This document shows positions 56,328-64,000 of a DNA stretch of 64,000 bases, in pieces. Below the pieces are notes generated by a model. The model did not search any database and had not been told where the DNA came from. It saw only the letters and a program-made list of their open reading frames with translations. Numbering within the stretch: position 1 is the stretch's first letter; every line of letters begins with the position of its first letter. The translations under genes were made by a program, and so were the position numbers. The stretch is from NCBI GenBank assembly GCA_030052745.1, contig JANBVO010000063.1, positions 62,001-126,000 of the forward strand. The letters are read 5' to 3'. This DNA is from Pleurostoma richardsiae (lineage: Eukaryota > Ascomycota > Sordariomycetes > Calosphaeriales > Pleurostomataceae).

Positions 56328-58512
56328 CTTGGAAAATGCGGCAACGGGGAGTCGAGTCTATTGGAGGCGGTGGTGGTGGGACGTTGCGAACCCCTTTCTT
56401 GCTACTGTTCGTTTCGGCCCCTTATTTATACTCCTCGATGTAAGGAAGACTCCGAGTTCGCTTGAGACACTGTAAGACTGATGTGACAGCCCGTCGAGAC
56501 CGGCCCCATCTCCATCCATGTAAACACCGCATCTTGGCTTGGCTATTCATGTCTCGTCAGACACGTGTTTAGACTTCAACTCGAACAGTCTCTCACGTGC
56601 TGCTTGAAGTATTTCTGATTCGCACGCAGAACGTTGCGGATCAGTCTACTCCTCATATAATTCCAGTCGACAGAATCCTTAGTCGCTTGGCTGTGCTTGG
56701 CTGCTCAGCGAGGCAGCGACTTCTCTGTGGTACCTTATATTGATACCCAGGGAAGCCTGGTGGTCTTGATCCTCGTGATATGAACCTACAATTCTTCAAT
56801 AAATCAGTGCAGTCAATTAGCAAAATGCTTCGGTCACAGAAAACGTTGTGGAGGGTGGTTCCAGCCTGGGTGGTGACTGCTGGGCATCTTGGCAACCGGA
56901 TACGAATGGGTTGGCTTTCCAAATACCGGAAAGACACTAATAACCCGACCAAAGAATGTCATGTAGGCTGGATCTATCTGCAAAATGTAAAAGTCGAGTC
57001 CTCTCATAATTGTCGTTCGTGGATTCAGACATCTCCGTTGTCGAAGCCCAAGATAAGTTGTGACTCCTGAATCTGTTAACAAGACATCCACTGACTTTCG
57101 CAATTTCGCAATTTCGGTTGCTTCCGGCTACTCCTCGTGATGCATTTACGATGGAGTAGAGCAGCTTGGAAGAAAATAGGACGTGGCATGGTGGCAGCTG
57201 CTTCTTAAGGTACTTTTGGGTGAGACACTTTCCTCCCTGCTGGCCAGCACGGTGTAGAGCGCACCGGCATGTCCACTCTTTGCTGTTATAAACACGGCGT
57301 CAAGAGGACATGCACAATAGTCAAGCGGCGTCCAATCGAAAATGCCGGTAGAAGTAGCGGTCGCCGAGTCCAAAGAGGCCCTCCGAGGGTGCAGACGGCC
57401 TGAAGAACAGCACGGCGGCTCGGTTAGTGTACCACTCGGTGGCGAGGACAGTAACGACAAGTTAGATGAGTTCGACGCCATTTAGACCGTATCATGGAGC
57501 ATGCCAACGTTTCCCTGGTCGGTTCGAACCAGTGTGTCGGAGATCCTCCCGTCGGCATCGTCGCTATCGCTATTTCCCTCCTCGTCGGCCGGTTCTAACG
57601 ACCTACTCGTGACGCGGGACCCGGGGGAGTCGTTCGAGAAGGTGTTGTCCTAGCCCGTCGCCGCCGCCGAGCTCGGCGCATCCGAGGCTGGGCAGAGGGC
57701 CTTTTGAGGGTATAGACACAGTCGATGACCCTGGTCATTCCGTCGCGGAAAACAGGGCTTGTGGCATGGCGGCAGCCCAGGCACCCCTGGCCCATGTGAT
57801 AGCCTGTGGGATAAGGTCAGCTTTTTCTTCCGTAGACTGAATATCAAAGATTGGAGACACGGGCTATATACCTGGCACTTCTTGGTACAGTACATGCCAC
57901 GGCTCACGAACCATGATGTTGGCAGAGAGGAAAGTCGAGAAGGGTGAACCAGAGGCGCGGGAAAGTCCTGCACCCAAGGTATGCTTCCTCCGGCCCAGAC
58001 GAGACTAGCTCGGCTCTCTGATCAACCGGATGCCCCCTCTGGGTTGTAAGTTGTAACTGCTGATACTCCGATACTGGCTAGGACTTGCGCTGGGGCTTAG
58101 ACAAGTCCGGAACAAAAGAACCATGATGCAACTAAGTGGGCACTTCTTTTCCGGCGACGCCATCGCTCGTTTTGGGTGGACCGCGCGCTCTTCCGAATCA
58201 GGAAATGCGCGCGCGGTACTCCCACCCCCGTCTAAGATCCGCCTCCCTTCGCCCTTGTCCTTGAGAAATACCTAATTGGGGAGAAGAAGAGACCTTCTCG
58301 GCTATAGTCCTTAGGAGACGTGTGCGGGAGTCGGGGTTTCTCATGGAAGGCGATGCAGTGAAGTAGTAGTAGTGCCGTATCTACCAAGTATAAGAGCATC
58401 CTCGCGTGATTAGTCTCCCTCTTTCCTCCTATAACTCAGACAATTTTCTTCCGCTTCCTGCTCCCCACTCTGCTTTGTCCTGTCTTTGATCTACTACTAT
58501 TTTCGATCGATC
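56328..58512. other. long stretch without a confident gene
   Basis: About 2.2 kb. Apart from the weak Cys-rich candidate at 57595-57973, frames at 56653-57103 and 57146-57481 show no domain. The part from about 58330 to 58512 is pyrimidine-rich and looks like the promoter of the NmrA-like gene. Confidence 0.4.
57595..57973 (-). CDS. weak candidate: small Cys-containing protein
   Basis: If exons 57973-57872 and 57786-57595 are joined, a 97-aa protein results with a Cys cluster (MYCTKKCQGCLGCRH) followed by an arginine-rich tail. The intron would be GTATAT...GCCAG, 85 bp. No family is recognised, the acceptor choice is arbitrary, and the tail is low complexity. Listed because a CxxxCxxCxxC arrangement is uncommon by chance. 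Confidence 0.2.
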
Positions 58513-59682
58513 ATGGATACTGTGGCAATTGCTGGAGGAACCGGCAAGCTTGGCTTGACCATCGCCGAAGTCTTAAATGACAACCCAAGGTACAAGGTAC
58601 TGATCTTGTCTCGCAAGGTGCGTATGAAGCGTGTGCCTACTTATTGCGGGAGTCTATCGAGATCAATGTAGGTGCACGATGCTTATCAACAACAGGCCGA
58701 AGAAGCTCACGGCCTCGATGTCCCCGTGCTAGCCGTGGACTATATGGACGTCGATGCCCTGGTCCATCTACTTGAAATAAACATGGTTCATACAGTGATC
58801 TCCACGATCCAAGTGAATGGCCCGGGCGCTGGTGCCTCAGAGATCAACCTCGTGAAGGCTGCGTCCAGGTCCAGCCATACCCAGCGCTTCATCTCCAGCG
58901 ACTGGTCGGTTCCCATGCCAGAGGATGGGTAGTATCCCCCTGTACCCCTGCCACCAAGTATATCATATGATTAAGAAGTAACTGTCCCGACTGACACCCC
59001 GGATTTTCTGCAGACGATTAGCCGTGCCCCAATTTGCACCTCGTGCCGCGACCATCAAGGAGCTCCAGACAACAGACCTTGAGTGGGCAACCGTCTACAA
59101 CGGGCAGTTCATGGACTACCTCGGCACTCCGCACATCAAGAGTCACATGGGCGTGTACGCTATCCACATCGACATGCACAACTGCGTGGCGGCCATCCCG
59201 GGTACCGGCAACGACCTGATATCTTTCACATACAGCGTCGATATTGCCCGCTTCGTTGAAGCTGCGCTAGGTATGTCGCGGTGGGAGAAGCAGATGTTCT
59301 GCTACGGCGATGTGCGCAGTTACAACGAGGTGCTAAAGCTGGCTGAGGAAGCTACAGGTGAGTGTTTTCGGGATGTTTGATGAAGATGTATAATCATAAG
59401 CCGGCAGTAAGCTCACAGCGCATGGGAATAGGTACCAAGTTCACCGTCACATACGATAGCATTGAAAAGCTAGAGAGAGGAGAGATGACAGAGCTCCCTT
59501 TCCATATTTCGATGTATTCCCACGTTCCCAAGTCAGCTTTGCAGGCCAGGTACGCTATGTTTGGTCTATTCTGCATTGAGGGTCTCATGCATTTACCCGA
59601 GGAGACGGCCTTAAACAAGTTGTTTCCTCACATCAGGACCAAGACCGTCAAAGAAGTGGTGAACGCTTGGGAGGGGAAGTAG
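58513..59682 (+). CDS. NmrA-like / isoflavone-reductase-type NAD(P)-binding protein
   Basis: Exons 58513-58617, 58672-58928, 59014-59357 and 59432-59682 give 318 aa. The N-terminal dinucleotide motif is VAIAGGTGKLGLTIAEVL (G8, G9, G11, G14). It continues with VLILSRK before intron 1 and HTVISTIQVNGPGA, the usual strand 4 of the family. SDWSVP and a C-terminal substrate-binding part (YNGQFMDYL, YSVDIARFVEAAL) fit the NmrA/PCBER group. Members are either NADP(H) sensors, such as NmrA in nitrogen control, or reductases of aromatic secondary metabolites. The canonical catalytic Lys of isoflavone reductases was not identified. Convergent with a Zn2Cys6 gene, 76 bp between stop codons. Confidence 0.88.
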
Positions 59683-59758
59683 CAGGTCTCAGAGATCCTG
59701 CATTGCGCCTTAGCATACTGGGTAGTTTGTATTGACAGATTGTTCGCACTGCGCTCCT

Positions 59759-61612
59759 TTAGACTAGCAATGCTGGTGATCCCATGACCCGTAAACAAGT
59801 CGCTATATCCCAGGTCTCGCCGTCTCGGGGGCCACGCATCATCCACACCGCTTCCATAATGCGCCTTGACTCATGAAGGGCGCTCAGTAGCTGCGGATTG
59901 CCTGTCTCCGTGATAATTGCCACGAATTCTTCCTGTTCTGCGTCTCCCTGGGCAAGGCAGCCGGCGACGCAGACCGGCCAGGCGAAAGTATGCATCTGCG
60001 CAGCCGAATCAACATGACGCAGCAAAGACAGGATCTGTGCCACGTCCTGTCGTATTTGCGCATCCGACGGAATCCATCCGGAAACGACGACGGAGAGGTA
60101 TATCCGTGCAGCGTGCGCCCAGATGCGTGTAGGTGCAGCCGAAAGCCTCTTGCCCGTGAGATGCAGGTTTGCATGGAAGTACGGTTGCAGAGGATCAAAT
60201 TTGCTACCGCTGATGTTGTCCCTATTGGAAATATGGAGCTGATCAGCTCTCAGCTTCGCGATACCAGTCTCCAAGGTCTTGAATATGCGACTTGCACGCT
60301 CCAGCAGCTCTGGCAGGAATGCACGGCCGGCCGATTCCATCTCCTTCTTCGCCGCGTCTAGAGCTGATATGTCGCCCACGGCAATCAACACCCAGTTCTC
60401 ACAGCCCACGAAGGAGGATAGGTCCAGGGATGTGGCAACTTGGTCCGGCGCCAAGTCAGCGAGGAGGCGCGACTGATACGACCTCAACACTGGCGCCCGC
60501 TCCAGAGATGTACTGGCGACAATATCAATGTACAAAAGTGCCGCAGTAAAGAAGCGAAAGGCAGACTGGTTGGGATTCCAGAGAGGTCGTAGAACTCCCG
60601 GATAGGATGACGGGGGACCAGGCAATTGCTCCAATACACACTCAAGGCCCAGTTTCTCCGGGGAAAATTGGGAATATTGTTCGACCACGTCCTCGAAGAT
60701 CGCGAGCGCCGGCGTTAGGTGAGAAATCCAGTTGTTTGAGTTACCAATGAACAGTTCAAACATGAGCAAGTGGATTATCGACTGCATAATGCGTGCCTTG
60801 TTAAAGAGAGTCGTCCGCAATTCGGAGGCGGTGGTCTCCATCAGGTCTTTTCGTATCGTTTCGAAACACTTGTCCGCCTGCTTCACAGCCTGTGCCCACA
60901 TGACTGACTTGCAGACATACCTCTCCTCGGGGAAAACATCCTTGAGCGCAATAGTGAAGAAGTACGCGCTCAGGCTCAGAACTGAGGAGTACACAGTAGC
61001 GTTCTGTGATATGAAGGGCAGTAACCAAGCCCGGCTTGTACCCACGAGGGGAGGTCGATAAAAAGGAAACAGGAAGGGGAAGACGTAGTCTAGGTAAATC
61101 ATGATAGAGTCCGTTTCCCAGATATCCCCGATTGAATGAAGCGCCGCTAGTGTGCTAGCCGGCTTGAAGAGCGTTTCATTTTCGCGGTCCGGGGACGAGT
61201 CATCAGGAGGCGCCTGCCCAGCTTCGTTTACTGGCACGGCTTCACCTGATGGCTTATCGGCAGAAGACTTTTTCTCGGATGAAGGCGGCGTCGACCTTCC
61301 AAAGCGCACCTGAGTGCTCGACTTAGCCCGGACGCCTTCGAAGTCCCGTTGCGAGCTGACGATAAATGCCGAGGACGTTCTCGCGCGCCTCTCACGGCGA
61401 CTGCTCACGCCGTCTCTGACCTGTGCCTTGATTGTCTTGGCCATTTGCCTCTCCCTCGCTGCCCCATCCATCCATTCTGGTTTAGACTCTCCGACATGGC
61501 AGGTGATCCCGAGTGCAGTACAGTTTCTGCACACGGGACAGGCTCCGTCGCATTTCTTCCTGCGGAGACGGCAGGTCCAACAGCCATCCCGTTCCTTTGC
61601 TCCCCTGGGCAT
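59759..61612 (-). CDS. Zn2Cys6 transcription factor, fungal_trans_2 type
   Basis: Single exon, 617 aa. The cluster at the extreme N-terminus is C11-x2-C14-x6-C21-x6-C28-x2-C31-x6-C38 (GCWTCRLRRKKCDGACPVC). An extra Cys at 25 lies between the third and fourth ligands. After about 100 disordered residues comes the PF11951-type helical domain (IMIYLDYVFPFLFPFYRPP, WLLPFISQNATVYSSVLSLS, MFELFIGNSNNWISHLTPA). It ends with TFAWPVCVAGCLAQ, typical of the family's last conserved block. The adjacent convergent NmrA-like gene is a possible target (inference). Confidence 0.9.
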   Translation of the reverse strand: MPRGAKERDGCWTCRLRRKKCDGACPVCRNCTALGITCHVGESKPEWMDGAARERQMAKTIKAQVRDGVSSRRERRARTSSAFIVSSQRDFEGVRAKSSTQVRFGRSTPPSSEKKSSADKPSGEAVPVNEAGQAPPDDSSPDRENETLFKPASTLAALHSIGDIWETDSIMIYLDYVFPFLFPFYRPPLVGTSRAWLLPFISQNATVYSSVLSLSAYFFTIALKDVFPEERYVCKSVMWAQAVKQADKCFETIRKDLMETTASELRTTLFNKARIMQSIIHLLMFELFIGNSNNWISHLTPALAIFEDVVEQYSQFSPEKLGLECVLEQLPGPPSSYPGVLRPLWNPNQSAFRFFTAALLYIDIVASTSLERAPVLRSYQSRLLADLAPDQVATSLDLSSFVGCENWVLIAVGDISALDAAKKEMESAGRAFLPELLERASRIFKTLETGIAKLRADQLHISNRDNISGSKFDPLQPYFHANLHLTGKRLSAAPTRIWAHAARIYLSVVVSGWIPSDAQIRQDVAQILSLLRHVDSAAQMHTFAWPVCVAGCLAQGDAEQEEFVAIITETGNPQLLSALHESRRIMEAVWMMRGPRDGETWDIATCLRVMGSPALLV

Positions 61613-62612
61613 TTCGGAAGCCCGTTTCGAAGACTTGATTTATGTCACGACGTCGACAGAGGAAGGTATATTGCCGAGTTCAATGTCACGAGTTGAAAGA
61701 TGCTAGGCATTTGATGCATTACCAGAGTCGGATACGCCGGTTCGGCACGGCGATTGAGATGGATCGCCTGCTGACTCAGCCTGAAAACGACTACAGCTGG
61801 ACATAGCTGCTAAAGGCGCAGGAGCTTCAGCTTAGCTCGGTGTCTATACATAGTCTACACGACAGGGAGGCTAATTAGTGCGCAGTTCTTCTGGGGAGTA
61901 TCACAATAAGCTGGCGGATTTTCCTGCACATACTCGAAGACGGTGTCATTATTGACTTGACGGGTTGAAGCTGCTTTGTCCACAAGGCATAATAAATATC
62001 ACCACTTTTCAACACTCATTCACGACAGGTCTAAAACAGGGTGAATCGGCACTAGGAGTGAATGATCAGAACACACAACTTGAGGGAAGTAATCACGAAT
62101 GTAGCTACCTTCTTCAAGCCCCTTCACGGCAGCTCGCTCATTGCGTAATGTACCTGGCTGCGTGCAAGCATGTCTTGTTATGACTTATGAGGCTTGAGCT
62201 CCGGACGTAGTTGCCGAGTCCGTTCACCCCTGAACCACCCAAAATAGCTGCTTGCCGGCCACGACGGGAACCAAGACGCTTCATTCTGGAAGCCCGAACT
62301 CGCGGGGACTGACCTTCTCGTACTGACCCGCTCTGCCCCGTCCTATTCTGGGACTCTCATGACCATGTCTTCTAAGGCGCTTTCATCAAGCCGCACTCAA
62401 CACTCCACTGCGGCTTGAACACCTTCCCATTCAGGGCTCAACCTGTGAGGGCAACTCATCAAATCCAGCCCATCGTAAGAAATTCTAAATTCCTTCACTT
62501 CCTTCTCCCAAGTCTCCACCCACGTTTCTCCCAGAAACCTAGCCTTCACGATACACTCCGCACCTAGCTGCGTAGAGATTCGAGGACAGCTACACGCGTT
62601 ACAACCGTCAAC
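61613..62612. other. divergent intergenic region
   Basis: About 1 kb between two divergently oriented genes; no gene or repeat recognised. Confidence 0.4.
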
Positions 62613-64000
62613 ATGGACACCGGCTCTGACCAAGGCGGTAATGCTCCCACGCAGCCTTTTTCTCTCTCCGATGGAGGACGTGGGCGCGATGAGGGCCACG
62701 CCGACGGCAATGGTGTCGAAACTAAGCTACTCGTTACGACGCTTTCGACCGCGACTGTCGCCGTGCCTATCCCCAAGGTTGCCATGCCTGTCCCTAGAGT
62801 TGCTATGCCTGCCCCGAGAAGCGCTATGCCCACCCGCAAGGTCGCCATGCCCACCATCGCCAGCGCCAGCAACCAGAACCATCCCGACAAGGACCTCGTC
62901 AATTCCGTCATCCGGGTCATTATCGACAATAGCACCGTGATGGATATGCGGACTCTCAAGAACCTGTCGCTGGTCAACAAGATCGTCCGACGTGCCGCTT
63001 CCAAGGCCTTGTTCCGAAACATGACTGTCAAGGCCAATGGCATCAAGACGGACTCGGACAAAATCACGTACATTCTTGAGCATGACCGCATCAAAAAAGC
63101 TGTCAGGTAGGCAAAGTAATGGGAAAGATGTGGAACCAGAAGCAGTACTGACTCTAAATCCACCAGAAATCTGCGACTCCTCTCCCCATGGGGCTGGCGA
63201 GGTCAAGAGCCCGTGGAGAGCGGTCGTGTTTTTCCATCTATTAAAGGGCTGGTCAACGCACTGCCGAACCTCACGACCCTGTCGTTAAGCGAGTTCAGTC
63301 GTGTCGGCACTTTCTTCAATCTCGAACGCTTTGCGAACGGCGGACCAGAGTTAGTTCTTCCCAGCGTCAAGACCCTCACTCTGCACCTTGCTGTGTATAA
63401 TAGAGTCGGCCCGATCGTTAAAGCGTGCCCAAACATCACGACACTGCGGATGAATTACAACGGCTTCACTCCCGACAGTAAGGGGATCGTGCTTGGTCCC
63501 CTCACCGGTGGAAACAGAAATGTCTCCGAGGTATGGGCCGCTATCAAGGAGCTTCGGTACGTCGAGAACCTGGAGTTACTCAAGTTTGGCTCGCAACGTA
63601 CCAGCGCGTCAGGAACGCCCGACGTGGCCATGGTTGGATGGTACCCGTATGAAGTGCAAAGTAAGTGGAAGCACTTTCTAGAGGCACACCAGTCCCGCAC
63701 CCACCAAGCTCACATCTTCACAGCTATTTCGGAGTTCCTCCCTGGGCTCAAGCGACTTGCGCTCTACGGAAATATTCTCAACCACGCCGAGCTTTTCCTC
63801 GCTGTACGTAGAGGCACCCAGAATTTTCATTGCTTCTTGACAGACAAATAGTCTAACAACATGCCGCAGGACTTTGGCCCTGCATTCGCCTGCTTTACGG
63901 ATCTCGAAGAGGTTCTGATCACGATACAGGTCATGGCTGACTGGAAGCCCTTCTACACGCCCGAGGAAGGAACTGTCATACCTCGACCATGCAATCGCGA
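62613..64000 (+). CDS. F-box/leucine-rich-repeat-like protein (partial, runs off the window)
   Basis: Exons 62613-63106 and 63167-63803, with a third from 63870 past the right edge. After a disordered N-terminus comes a tandem heptad repeat around VAMPxPR (about residues 48-82). A short helical unit follows (LKNLSLVNKIVRRAASKALF), which reads like the second half of an F-box (LRNLSLVSKRLRxxAxPxLF). LRR-like strands follow (LVNALPNLTTLSLSEF, LPSVKTLTLHL, ACPNITTLRMNY, LPGLKRLALYGN). Such proteins are usually substrate receptors of SCF ubiquitin ligases. The tryptophan- and proline-containing first part of an F-box is not obvious, so a degenerate F-box is also possible. Confidence 0.72.

Noticed and set aside
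57146-57481. minus-strand frame with an ankyrin-like stretch (DWTPLDY...GHAGALYTVL)
   Set aside because: Only one weak repeat-like unit and no supporting exons; likely chance.
1-64000. a complete secondary-metabolite cluster
   Set aside because: No polyketide synthase, peptide synthetase, terpene synthase or prenyltransferase was found; only tailoring-like enzymes, transporters and regulators.

Overview
This is nuclear DNA from a filamentous ascomycete (Pezizomycotina). Genes are compact and mostly split by GT-AG introns of about 45-120 bp with CTGAC/CTAAC-like branch sites. The content is typical of that group: many major facilitator (MFS) transporters, four Zn2Cys6 regulators, HET-domain proteins, a HeLo-domain protein, a WSC protein and a LaeA-like methyltransferase. 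The class cannot be fixed from the sequence; Sordariomycetes or a close class is a guess. No rRNA, tRNA, CRISPR array or complete mobile element was recognised. Exon joins below were worked out by eye from splice consensus, reading phase and family conservation, and each proposed CDS has a length divisible by three.

1-14.9 kb: end of a flavoprotein monooxygenase, a decayed DHA1-type transporter, a Zn2Cys6 regulator with a 14-nt exon inside its zinc cluster, an allantoate-permease-type (ACS) transporter, a truncated copy of the 5' end of a transporter that lies 16 kb away, a monocarboxylate-type transporter divergent from another Zn2Cys6 regulator, then about 3 kb of gene-poor DNA with a possible transposase-tail relic.

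15-29.4 kb: an ACS transporter, a TauD/Jlp1-like dioxygenase and a Zn2Cys6 regulator form a plausible sulfonate-use group. A RidA-family protein follows, then two convergent, related fucose-permease-type transporters, a maltose-O-acetyltransferase-like enzyme and a LaeA-like methyltransferase.

30-55 kb: a region of self/non-self and surface genes. It holds two HET proteins (30.2 and 51.9 kb) and a HeLo plus pseudokinase gene (34.7 kb), with a small secreted protein, a large WSC surface protein, a GNAT acetyltransferase, an unrecognised 442-aa protein and an atypical SDR between them. A membrane-protein gene with two in-frame stops and a dynamin GTPase remnant beside an AT-rich tract show decay here.

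55-64 kb: a secreted endonuclease/phosphatase-fold enzyme, an NmrA-like oxidoreductase convergent with a Zn2Cys6 regulator, and an F-box/LRR-like gene running off the right edge.

The layout is that of an accessory region: single catabolic or transport genes next to regulators, plus incompatibility-type genes, duplications and pseudogenes. No polyketide synthase, peptide synthetase or terpene synthase is present, so it is not a classical metabolite cluster.
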